The notes below the pieces were generated by a model. That model was not told where the DNA came from, did no database searches, and saw only the letters and a program-made list of their open reading frames with translations. A stretch of 52,827 bases of DNA from Mesotaenium endlicherianum (taxonomy: Eukaryota; Streptophyta; Zygnematophyceae; Zygnematales; Mesotaeniaceae). The stretch is taken from the NCBI GenBank assembly GCA_009602735.1, contig WELA01002202.1:169328-222154 (forward strand). Direction: 5' to 3'. Made by a program: the position numbers and the translations under genes. Below, piece after piece: positions 33,090 to 43,863 of the stretch (position 1 is its first letter; every line of letters begins with the position of its first letter).

Positions 33090-33714
33090 CTCACACCGCG
33101 ACCAAAACGAAACGAAACTGAGCCCACCGGGCTCATGAAAAGTTACGAATCGGCCACGGGCTATTCGGCCCGTGCAATGGCGATCGCAAAATTGAACGGG
33201 CCAAGGGGCGCCACACAACCCCCTTGACCAAAAAGATTCAGCGGGGAGCGTGGAAAACCCAAGACCCTCCCTGTTGATAGACGTGACAGGGCAACGGGGC
33301 CACCCCCCGCCACCCGACGTCCCGGGCTAAAGATTTCCTTGGCCCAACAGGCAAGATAAGGAGGCCCAGAGGCCCCCTTCTTGCCGACGGGTCTTCTCGG
33401 GCCGACTCGGCGGACATGGTTGGCACTTGGAAGATTCGACGGGATGCGGGCCAAGCAGGCCCCTTGTCTCCTCGTCGATTATTTCGGCAAAACACAACAA
33501 TAACTCAAGTTAGTGTTTTTGTAACGATCCGAGCTTTTTTAGGCGTAGTTAGGACGTTTCCCAATTACCTAAAGTACGTTATACTATTTATCATGTTATT
33601 TGATAAATAATTGCATCATATTCAATTATTTGCCACACGCGTGTGTCGATTAATTCTTGGTCGATTGGCGAAACGACCGAGATACTATTGCAAAAAGCGT
33701 TGTAACGTAACTTG
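33090..33714. other. GC-rich leader-like segment then AT-rich DNA, no gene
   Basis: 33100-33500 is GC-rich with many GGCCC/GGGCC blocks and stands out from the AT-rich sequence on each side. Open frames occur on both strands, as expected from composition, and none has a recognised motif. 33520-33714 is AT-rich. Confidence 0.35.
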
Positions 33715-34413
33715 ACTACTTCGCAAAAGTACGACATAATTATTCATAAAGTTACTTCGATTAATTATGAGATGATAACTTAACAAATCACTGATTGATT
33801 AAGTTGATTTGATTGTCATTATTTCGGATAATGCACAGTCACAGATTTCGCATTTACGACCAATCGTTAATACAAAGAAACAGTCGTAAAAGTCAAACGA
33901 CACATAATATGCAAAGCGACTTTGCATCCGAGCAGATACGGACCCGCGACCTGTCGTTTGAAACGTTCACACCTAAGCGATTGGCGAAGTAGTTTTCATA
34001 ACTACCGGTTCATGACGAAAGCATGTGTACGCGACTCCGCGAACAGTCGCGACTTTTCAAAAAGTCGCGTGAACGCGAATACGCCCGTTTGGCGTGAAAT
34101 GGTTTTTCGGAAACCGTCGAAAAGTCTCCAAACGGCCAAACGGCGCGTTTCGAGCATTCGGCCGAATGGGTCGTACCCCTTCGTCCGTTTACGTTGAACA
34201 TGAACCAGTGCCCTAGGTGGTGACTCAAAGCACTCCAGTGCCTCATGTCGTGCAAGTATAAATACTTGCAAGAGTCATCGTAAGTGCAACTCTTACAAGC
34301 ACATATTCTACGTTAGTTTTCATTTCCGCTATTTCAAGTATTCGTCAATTCGCACAAGTATAAAGATTTTCTTTCCACTTCAATTAAATATTTCTTGAAT
34401 ACCGAGGAAAGAT
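33715..34413 (+). repeat. LTR-like direct repeat, copy 1 (699 bp)
   Basis: It matches 35993-36689 closely from ACTACTTCGCAAAAGTACGA to ACCGAGGAAAGAT. It contains a 10-bp perfect inverted repeat with a 2-base loop at 34048-34069 (CGCGACTTTT / AAAAGTCGCG). The segment at about 33923-33960 corresponds to the tRNA-like T-arm/B-box seen in copy 2 but is mutated here. Confidence 0.8.
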
Positions 34414-35992
34414 GTCGTGCCTAACAGCGTCGGACCCCTGGCACGTGCGTAGCTTCTCAGCACGCGTGCCTTCAACCCGGTCGACGTGTCGGTGGTCCCT
34501 TTCACGTGCGAGAATTTCCTGGTCGTTAGTCGGTGCGCTGCTGCACGTGGGAAATCGACCAAGTTGATGGTCCCCTGCACGTGTGTCGGTGGCAGACTGG
34601 CTGGAGGTTGACCCGTTCCTAGTCTTCCTGCACTTGCATCATGCGGTGAAGCATCACACACTCAGTGCTTCCCATGCTCAACCAGTTCCTCATTCCACCC
34701 TACCAACACTTATTAGAAATTTTCAAAAAGTTATCTCATCCTCAGCTTCCCTTACAAGGACAGAAGCGTCTTACGTCCGCACACGCTTTCACCCAAGTTG
34801 AGGGTTTACAGAATGAACAAGTTTTGTCGTTTGCAGAAATCACGTCTAAGCAGCTTAACAGGCAATGCTAGAGTCAAAGAAATTCGCCCTTTTAGGCTTT
34901 CGCTTAACTTCCACAAGTCACAGCTTACAAAACTATGAAATTGCACATCTATGCTGGCCTGGTTTGAGCTCTTCACTCAACACCGCGCCTTAACAGCTCT
35001 TCACTGCTCGGCTGGGCTTACTCAGTTCTTCACTGAGAGCTTTACTTGTTAAGGCTACTCTTGCTATCAGCAATTCGACAATTGAGACTTCTCAGAACTT
35101 GGAAATTAACACAGCATTCACCATTTTAAGTGACCCTCGCACGCTTATGGCGTTTGACCCAAATCTGTGCTAATCTCCTAACAGATTCTATTCAGCAGCT
35201 CTTTACTTTCTACCAGCGAGCTCCTCTCTTGGGAACTCCTGAGGTCTAACCTTTCTATGATACACTTAGGAAGAAATCTTCCAGCGTCGGCAGAAGCGTG
35301 GCGTCTCGGCTCTTCTATGGCCTTGGGAACTCCTTCTTCGTGCTCCTTCTGCTCCTTCAACTTCCTTTGACAACGATGCGAGCAAGAATGAGGCAGCTTC
35401 AGGCAGGGCTCGTGCCTTTTACAGGCACCACACATTATCCTCTCTCGAGAATGCCAGTGCTTAGTTACAGTGCTTAGCTTGCTTGCTGTCCTTACCTAGC
35501 AGCTCTCACACAGCTTAGAAGTTGTCATTCAGCATGCATGCATGCCTTGAGATTGTCGCGCGTGACTGCTTAGCCTTTCAGCTGACAATCATACCTATGT
35601 GGCTGGCCGGCAGCGTTTAGGATGAACGCTCAAGCCGTGACTAGTCACCTGAGGGTCTCGGCCGAGGTGGCACACAACGCCTCTGCAACATCCCTGCTGT
35701 ACTTGGCTTAGATAGCCAATTGATCAGTACCTTTCTTGGCACTTGCTGGGCTGGCTCATTGCTGGTTCCAAACCCCTAACCTTTTGGCTGACTACTCCGT
35801 CCAAATCCCCATCCATCCTTGGGTGTGGGTTTGACGTGTCGTGACCACTTCGACAGTGATAACGACGTTGACATGACCGCTGACTGAGATAACTCGGTCC
35901 TTTGGTCGGTGAGTCAACGCTGACTTCCCGTACCTGGGCGGCCGTGACTTGCGCTGTGCGTGCGGCACCGTCAAGTGGATAGCAGTCGCGAC
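34414..35992 (+). repeat. Internal part of repeat unit 1
   Basis: 34910-35985 is similar, in the same orientation, to about 37330-38415. Shared blocks include GGCCTGGTTTGAGCTCTT, GAGACTTCT-AGAACTTGGAAA, and near the end TTGGTCGGTGA-TCAACG-TGACTT-CCGTA followed by GGGCGGCCGTGACTTGCG. There is no coding region. With the flanking 700-bp repeats this resembles a non-autonomous LTR-type element, or a tandem satellite-like array with a 2,278-bp period. Confidence 0.6.
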
Positions 35993-36689
35993 ACTACTTC
36001 GCAAAAGTACGACATAATTATTCATAAAGCTACTTTGATTAAATATGAGATGATAACTTAATACATCACTGATTGATTAAGTTGATTTGATTGTCATTAT
36101 TTCGGATAATGCACAGTCACAAATTTAGCATTTACGACCAGTCATTAATACAAAGAAACAGTCGTAAAAGTCAAACGACACGTAATATGCAAAGCAACTT
36201 TGCATCCGAGCGGATTCGAACCCGCGACCTGTCGTTTGAAACGTTCACACCTAAGCAATTGGCGAAGTAGTTTTCATGACTACCAGTTCATGACGAAAGA
36301 AACTTTACTCGACTCCGCGAACAGTCGCGACTTTTCAAAAAGTCGTGTGAACGCGAAGACGCCCGTATGGCGTGAAATGGTTTTTCGGAAACCATCGAAA
36401 AGTCTCCAAACGGCCAAACGGCGCGTTTCGAGCATTCGGCCGAATGGGTCGTACCCCTTCGTCCGTATACGTTGAACATGAATCAGTGCCCTAGGTGGTG
36501 ACTCAAAGCACTCCAGTGCCTCATGTTGTGCAAGTATAAATACTTGCAAGAGTCATCGTGAGTGCAACTCTCACAAGCACACATTCTACGTTAGTTTTCA
36601 TTTCCGCTATTTCAAGTATTCGTCAATTCGCACAAGTATATAGATTTTCTTTCCACTTCACAAATATTCCTTGAATACCGAGGAAAGAT
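35993..36689 (+). repeat. LTR-like direct repeat, copy 2 (697 bp), with tRNA-like box
   Basis: It matches 33715-34413. On the minus strand at about 36203-36229 it reads GGTCGCGGGTTCGAATCCGC, which contains a perfect polymerase III B-box (GGTTCGAATCC) such as is found in tRNA T-arms and tRNA-derived SINEs. No full tRNA cloverleaf can be folded around it. Confidence 0.75.
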
Positions 36690-36779
36690 CCCCTTGAAAA
36701 GCGTAAACGTTACAGTTTTGCAAACCACAATTTTTTCTTCGCCTTGCAAATCTAAATCAATTAGAGCAAAATTGAACGA

Positions 36780-37060
36780 CTTTGCACTACTTTTTTGAGG
36801 GGAGCAAAGAATTCCTCCAATACCAATGTAACAATTCTATCTTTCGAGAGAATAGTGAGAAATCTTTTTTAAGCTTTTCAAAAAGGAGTTGTGCAAAAAT
36901 TGCAAAATTAGTGCTTATGAGAGTTGCACTCACAATGGCTCTCGCAGGAATTTACACCTATTCAATATGAGGCACTTGAGTGCTTCGAGTCACCACCTAG
37001 GGCACCGGTGATGTTATCGAAAACAGTCAAATGGATGTGACCCATTTGACCGAATGCTCG
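36780..37060 (-). repeat. Partial inverted third copy of the LTR-like repeat
   Basis: The plus strand TGAGAGTTGCACTCACAATG, GAGGCACTTGAGTGCTTCGA and GTCACCACCTAGGGCAC corresponds to the reverse complement of 36481-36600. It lies about 300 bp after copy 2 in the opposite orientation, so the two can form a long hairpin. Confidence 0.65.
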
Positions 37061-37289
37061 ATATTGTGCCATGTGGCGGTTTTGAGGCTTTCGACGAATC
37101 GCGACGAATCGTAACAAATTGTTTCGCTCTGAATAAGCGTAGTTGCGTCCTTTGAATAGACGTGATTGTTCGTAGTCATGTCTTAGCTTCTTTCAAATAA
37201 ACGTGACTAATCGCGGTCATGTCTTCTCGATGATTTTGATAGACGTGATCGTTTGTCGTGACGTCTAAGTAGATCAACACACAACACCA

Positions 37290-38420
37290 AGTTTCTGAGA
37301 AAATTGCCCTCCAGGGCTTTCCCTTAACTTTAACAATGTCACAGCTTACAAAACTCTAACACTACAACATTTATGCCGGCCTGGTTTGAGCTCTTTGCCC
37401 AGAACCACGCCTTAACAGTTTCCACTGTTGGTTGGGCTCACTCGATTCCTCACTGAGGGCTTTTCTGGTTAATCTGACTCTTATTAACAACCATTCGACA
37501 ATCGAGACTTCTGAGAACTTGGAAACACCCACCATTTTATGTGCTCTTTGCACGTTTGCGTTGTCTACTTCAGATGTGCGCTAGACCTCCTAGCAGATTC
37601 TTTTCTGCAAGTTCTCTACTTCTTTCAAGCAAAATCCCTTCTTGGGAACTCCTGAATCCTAACTTTCTTTTGATACACCGAGAGAGAATCTCTTGAGCGT
37701 CGGCAGAAGCGTGGCTTCGTGGCTCTCCTGTGGCCTTGGGAACTCCTTCTCCTTCGCGCCCTTTCTTCTCTTCTCATTATGATCTTGTGCTCCCTCATGC
37801 TTCTTGGCAAAATGTGCGAGGCAAGAATGAGGCAAGTTTGTGCAAGGTTGGTGCCTTACCCAGGCACCACGCATGCTATCCTCTTTCAAGAATTCCAACT
37901 TTTAAGCACAGCGCTGAGCATGCATGCTGTCCTCGCGTTAGTCCCTCGTGACAACTTAATATGCATGCACGCCTCGTGATGGTCGCGCATGCACGCCTAA
38001 CCTTTCGATTAGCGTGCACGCCTATGTGGCCTTAGAACATATGCCGCCAGAGGCGACTGCTTACATCATAGCAGTCTCACCACAGGTCTATGGCAGAGGT
38101 GGCCTTTCCACGCAACCTCACCTGACTTAGCATTTGCCGGAAAGGCTGCTCAGTCAACAATGCCTTACTTGGTAGCTGTTGGTGTGGACCGTTTGCTGGT
38201 CCTAGCACGCTCAACTTTCCAGCAGACTTGACTTGTCAAACCCCACCCATTCCTGAGCGTTGATTTTGACTTACCAGCCACACTTTTGTGTGACTTTGAC
38301 TTCAACTCTTAATGCTTACTATGCAGAGGTTAGTCATTTGGTCGGTGACTCAACGTTGACTTTCCGTATGTGGGCGGCCGTGACTTGCGTCATGCGTGCG
38401 TCGCCGTCAATTTATAAAAG
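37290..38420 (+). repeat. Internal part of repeat unit 2
   Basis: It is a diverged direct copy of 34900-35990, see that entry. It keeps the closing block CATTTGGTCGGTGACTCAAC through GGGCGGCCGTGACTTGCG (38330-38395). The frames here (for example 37625-37979) are not conserved between the two copies, so they are not genes. Confidence 0.6.
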
Positions 38421-39338
38421 TAGTGGTAGATTTTGTAATGAACTCAATATGTGGTGGTAGTTTAGTACTTTTTTCTTTTATTACAAAGTTGTCGGGTACT
38501 TTGCCTCCATTTTAGATCTTTGGGGGGTAAAATCACGTTTTTCCCAAAAACCTTCGTGGAGGGGTCCCCCCAAACTGGAAGTTCGCGAATTGCAAGGCTC
38601 GTCGCGAAGACGAACAGCCCAGGTGCAGTGTTCCTGGACAGCGTTTCACAAGGTGTGATAATCTTGAACGGTGCCCGACAGTACCCGACAACCACCGACA
38701 ACGGCCTAAAAGAAGCCAAGCATCCGTGTGACTGAATGTAAACACCTCTTTGTGAGAGGGTACAACGACGTGTATACCTCTACTTTCAAGGTTATCCCAA
38801 TGGAGCCATTTGTCATTGTGCCCTTACCAGGACCTTACCAGTCTCTGACAGGGACTGAGTTTCGTACAGGCAAGAGACGGCAAGTGAACGCTTGACTTGG
38901 GTTGTGCTTCGTGGCTGATAGTGGCTGATAGTGATTGCGGATGGCTTACTAGTGCGAGGCATGCTTAGCATCCGGGAAGACGAGCGAACGGGACCGGTTC
39001 TTCGTTTCACAGCCTGCAGGCATGAGCTTAAGCGGGCTTGGACATGTGAGAGCCAGGTTAAGACCTTAACCCAGAATGCTCTGAGGCTAGCATCTAAACT
39101 GAGATAACAACGCAGTCACGGTGTAGTCAAGTATGCATGTGTTATGTGCATAAGCTGATGAATACCCGCATTCACACTGCGTGCTTCAGATTATCCCGAG
39201 AACAGCTAGGAGCACATTGTCTTATTTGACCTCGTGTCACATCCGCCCGGCTTCCTTGCTCATAGAAGCTTCCACTGTACTATATGCTCGGCAAATGGTG
39301 GTCCTTCAGCTGCCTCCTGCAACCAAGTCAGCAGTTTG
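38421..39338. other. Repeat-derived spacer, then diverged 5' flank of copy C
   Basis: 38421-38740 has no coding family but has an LTR-like look (ACCCGACAACCACCGACA and similar); no second copy is seen. 39010-39338 is homologous to 16100-16410 in inverted orientation with many differences, for example TTAACCCAGAA, CTGAGGCTAG and TTCACACTGCG shared. Confidence 0.4.
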
Positions 39339-42300
39339 TGTAGGTGACACCTAAGCTACATGCCAAAAGCAAACTTCCAAAGAATAGGTAACCCTGTCAA
39401 GAGCAAGAACATGGACGAGAAATCGGGCCAGAGGGCCCTCCGCCAATGCAAACAGTAAGCGATGAGGTATGTCCGGCAACTGATGGCTTCGTCGCCGAAG
39501 AAGCGGAAGCGTATAAGAAGTACCGCAGTGCAAGGCAACATGTACTGCACTTGAATCTTGTCTTGCGTAGCTTCAGGAAGTCACAGGCTCCATCAGAGGC
39601 GGAACATTGGCCTTTGTACTGCTCTCCCCAAGCAAGAGCCAGCGGAGAAGGAACTCTTCTTTAAGAGTTTCGTAAGCTGTGCAGTACTATGGCCGCCAGT
39701 ACGTCATCCTTGGCGTTTCTTGTCCTCCTGGTCTCTGCCCAGGTAATACACGGCAGCCCAAAGTGTAATCTGCATGCAAGTCGCAAGACATGCATGTGAG
39801 GACACCTGGGACTTTGCGTGAGTGATGCCTTTGATTGGGATGATATATCAGAAACTGGGTTGGCAGACTCCTACATGAGTGTTTCTTGTCAACGTCTAGT
39901 GAGTGTCTTGCTGTCAAGCTCTCTGATGCATCAGCTCGGTTGCGTATATCAAACTCGGAACTTGTAGTCTCAGGGCGAAGCTCCTCCTATTCGGAGTGTT
40001 GATCATATCCAGGGTGTACAGATGGTTGCTCTTTGTTAAGACAGCACTCGTCGCGTTTGAGCTCGCCATAAGTGGGAGCAAGTGAGGTGGTGCTTTCAAG
40101 CTGCACTAGAACAGCAAAGAGGCGGTCAAAAAGTATTGTGTTCGTGATCATGAGCTTGCCATCTTTTCCGTATATCAGTCGACCTTCACTGGTTGAAGGA
40201 CAGTTGCTCTCTGGAACAGCGTCGCAGTCGTCAAGCAGAGCGCAACATGCATGCTGCAGCATGCTGCGCTCAACACACGGGGCAAGGCCATGTGGCAGCT
40301 GAAGCCATTGCGCCAGTACGCGAATGCCAGTATCAACGCAACTGCCGTCCCGAAAGTGCTGAGCCTGGGGCGTGCGGAGAATGCCTAATTGCAGGTGGTG
40401 CTGGGCCTCATCCCGCGCAACACGGTGAAGGACGAGCTGATCTACATCTGGGCCGGAGACGACGACCACGTGCACCCCGACTTTCTGGCCGTGTACAACT
40501 TCAACCGCAGCTCCGCCGACTACGGCAAGCTCATCAAGCGGGTGCAACTCACGGGCGACTCCGCCCGCGGCAATGAGGTGGGCATCAGTCAGGCGGTGCC
40601 ATGTATACTTGCCCCCACTCTCTCCGATTCACTCTTTTTGCCAATGGAGTCAGCTTTCCGTCGCATGTCCATGTCGTGGCGTTTGTGTACATCATCCTGC
40701 GTTCACTGATTGAGTCCCACGTGTGCATACTCAACATGATCCTGTGCACTGATGGACTTGAGAGTTCTCCGGCAGCTGAAGGCGCATCATCCAGAGCTAA
40801 GCAATGCATGCAAAGCCTGACAGCCCTTGGTTCATGTTGCATGTGTGTGCCTGCAGCCCCACCACCTGACCTTCAGCACGGACTACACGCGCGTGGCGGG
40901 AGCGGGCATCCTGTCGTTCCTATACCCCTTTGCCTCCACCAAGCCGCTGCAGGAGCAGGTGTTCATCTTCGACACCACCAACCCTCGCGACCCCGTGCAG
41001 ATCGCAACGGCCAACCCCCTGCTGTCGGGTGCGGCGGACGAGCTCTACCCCGTGGCGGAGACCGGCGGCTTCCTCCTCAGCAGGTACTGCGCTCGCTGCC
41101 GCCGCCGCTGCCGCTGCTGCTTTCTGCTGCGTACCTTGCCCTCCCTAGCACTCCACGCCTGTCCCCCCCTTCCGTCCTTGCTCCTCCCATGACCTTGCTA
41201 TATGCAAGCTGCTCTTAACTGCAGTCTCTCACCCACTTCTTCCCAGCTTCCTTCCCGCTACCAATCCAGGTGCCTTGTGGAAGTCCGTCAGATGCTTTAG
41301 CGAGACCCATGCTTGCATCCAAGCGTCGTCACCTACGCATTGAGCCCCCCCTCGAAAGGCCCTTCCCTCACAGCCTGACCAACACGTACCGGGTGTCTTG
41401 TGACTCGCGAGCAGCCTGTCCACGCGCGCGGGCACGCCCATCGGGCGCATCACGGAGCTGGACCGCAATGGCAAAGTCCTCAAGGAGTACCCGGACCTGC
41501 CGCCCATCTCGCCGCTGTACCTGGGCGCGCTCAACGGCTACCTGGGCAGCTTCCTGGGCATCTTCGGGGGCCCCTTCACGCGGCCCGTCAACACCGCCAA
41601 CTTCCTGAAGCCCGAGGGCGTGGTGTCGCTGGGCACGCTCAACATCCACGGCATCGCCGTGCGCGAGGACCTGGACATCATGGTCACCACCGACTTCGTG
41701 GAGCCCGCCTCGCTGCTGTACGCCACGCAGACGGCCTACCAGGGCATCAACTACCAGCCCACGTACCGGCTGTGGAAGTACAGCACGCGCACCATCATCG
41801 ACACCTGGATCGTGGACGACAACGCCGGCAACCTGGTGGTGCACTACCTGCCGGGCGACGCGCGCGGCCGCTTCTACGGCACCGGCGTCAACTCCAACAA
41901 GATCTACCTGCTGGACCCCAACCTGGACGGATCGTGAGTCCCCTCCTCTTCCTGATTATCGCCCCCCATGTCTCTCACGTCGGGACTGCTTTGCCCTCGG
42001 CTCGTTGCCACCTGTCGCGTTGTAGCCCTGCTGGCACATGCATGGACACCCTCCAGCCCCTGACGTGTCCTCGCCCACAGCTGCCTGCTGCTCCTCACTA
42101 TAGTATGGTGCCCTGATGCTATGGTGTTGGCGGGGGTGCGTGCGAGGCCTCTCTTCTTCTCCCTGTCAGAGGGGACCGACCTCCTGTATTTCTACACAGG
42201 GGCCTGCCGTATGTGATGCTGACTTTGGCACACGCGCGGGGGTTGCAGGAAGCCCGGTGTCACGTGGACTGTGGCACTTGACCTGACTCTCGAGGGCCTC

Positions 42301-43863
42301 CCCAACGCCGACCCCCACTACTTTGTCCTCGGCGCCGACAAGCGGGTAGGTCTCGTCCCCTTGCCCTCCCGTTGTTACCGAATGCACTGTGAGGTCGCGG
42401 TGCTTGCATCTCCTGACTGGCCAGCTCCTGGACGTGCCTTCTTTCTCCTGGTCACATTAGCCGGTGTGTTTCCACTCACAGAGAAGCTGATGGTGGCATG
42501 GATTGCTCATCGAACGATTCCTTCTCTCCTGCAGACTGGATTTGTGACGCTGAATGCCATCGACCGCATCGTCTACTTCGACTACAGCACGCCCGAGGCC
42601 ATCAAGATCGTCAGCACCTACATGTGAGTGATTTGTTCATGTGAGGGTGGGACCCCATCTCCTGCGCTGAAGCACTACTTGGCGGTGTCTCCTGTCGTGT
42701 CTTTACTGCTGCATGCTGGCCCGTGCGCGCACTGCACAGCTGGCATCTGAAGGACCGTGTCGGCTTCCTGTTTGTCTATTGTACAAATCTCGTCTGGCCC
42801 TGACTTGTGCATCTCTCTCTATCTCTCTTTGTCTGTTTGTCCAGCCTGCCACCTGGCTCCAACCCCCACTACCTTGCACTGTACCCGGGAGGCCTTGGAG
42901 GCACCCAGTCCCCCCTGGACAACCGCTTTGTCCTCTTCAACTACTTCCTCGACTTCAAGAGGTACGCACGCATTCCCTGGCGCAGAGGTTATAATCCCCC
43001 CCATGTGTTTGTTGGGGAGCAAGAACCTTCTGGTCACTTTGGCTTCCTCCCTGTTGATGCTACACATCTCTTTATCCTTGGCAGTTTTGACTCAGTTACC
43101 CTTGCGTGGGTGACCAATTCAGCCATCGGTGTGTCAAAAGACAATATGCTGACTGTCGTGTCTTGCCGTGTGTGTGTTTGGCAGCTACGGCCTGTTCCAC
43201 CGTGGCGGCACCAAGACAGTGCAGGTGTTCCAGTGGAACGCCACTCACATCTACCCCGACCCCAAGTGGACCACCCTGGACTACAAGACGGCTTTCCCGG
43301 ACACCGGCGTTGCCAACCCCCACGCCAGCACTTACTACTACAACCCCTACTAAGGGTTCCCGAGTTTCTATCGCAGGGCTTCAAGAAGGAAGCAATTCGC
43401 ACTTCCTCACAAAGTGCGGGCAGGGATATATTTTTGCTATTAAGCTTTTACCATTTTTTAAAGGGCATTCATTGACAGGTCTTCTCTAGAGGGTAGTGGT
43501 GACTTAGGCCACTTTTTTAAGGATCTGTTCTGGACTTTCCTGATCAGGGGTTTGGGGTTATAGAAAACACGAGGGAGTGGGATCTAAGTATGGTGACTTC
43601 TGTTGCTGTCATACCAACATCTCAGGTCCTGTACATGCTGACAAGAGCTGGGCTTTCTTTCTGAGACTGCCTACTTCCCGTTGGCACTGACTGACTAGTA
43701 GAAATTGGTTTTTGTGGCGAGGTTGTTACCTTAGTCTAAGCTGATTATAAAGTGCTCTGTCTAGAGTCCTCTTTATTTTTACCTCTGGATTAGGACTACC
43801 TGGCAGATCTCCGAGGTTATAGTGATGGGCCCCAGATAGTCACCAATTGGGTAATAGTCTGAG
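39339..43863. repeat. Right arm of the 4,525-bp inverted repeat
   Basis: This is the reverse complement of 11575-16099. It carries SBP56-like copy C complete, with about 350 bp upstream and 510 bp downstream. Homology to the other arm continues outside both ends (39010-39338 and 43864-44340) but at visibly reduced identity. Confidence 0.93.
39689..43353 (+). CDS. SBP56-like beta-propeller protein, copy C
   Basis: Eight exons on the plus strand: 39689-39742, 40395-40577, 40857-41083, 41415-41933, 42249-42345, 42535-42623, 42845-42961 and 43185-43353 (stop TAA 43351-43353), 484 residues. It is the exact inverted counterpart of copy B, introns included, so the predicted protein is identical. 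It starts with the same one-exon signal peptide and keeps the NEPHH, NIHGIAV, GSNPHY and ANPHAST histidine motifs. It lacks the intron that copy A has at GINYQ/PTYRLW. Its promoter-proximal 350 bp is identical to copy B, while sequence further upstream differs, so the two genes may share core promoter elements but have different distal regulation. Enzymatic role is unproven. Confidence 0.75.

Noticed and set aside
33161..33495. Minus-strand frames in the GC-rich segment
   Set aside because: Overlapping open frames on both strands without motifs are expected from the GGCCC-rich composition.
36180..36300. A tRNA gene on the minus strand
   Set aside because: The T-arm-like box is present but T-stem, acceptor stem and anticodon arm do not pair properly; treated as a tRNA-like piece of a repeat.
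37625..37979. Overlapping frames in repeat unit 2 as a gene
   Set aside because: Not conserved in the related unit 1 sequence at 35180-35450.
41400..42116. Long plus-strand frame rich in His/Gly/Arg (and its mirror at 13322-14038)
   Set aside because: It is a shadow of the large SBP56-like exon in another frame; composition follows the GC-rich codons of the true frame and it reads through the intron.
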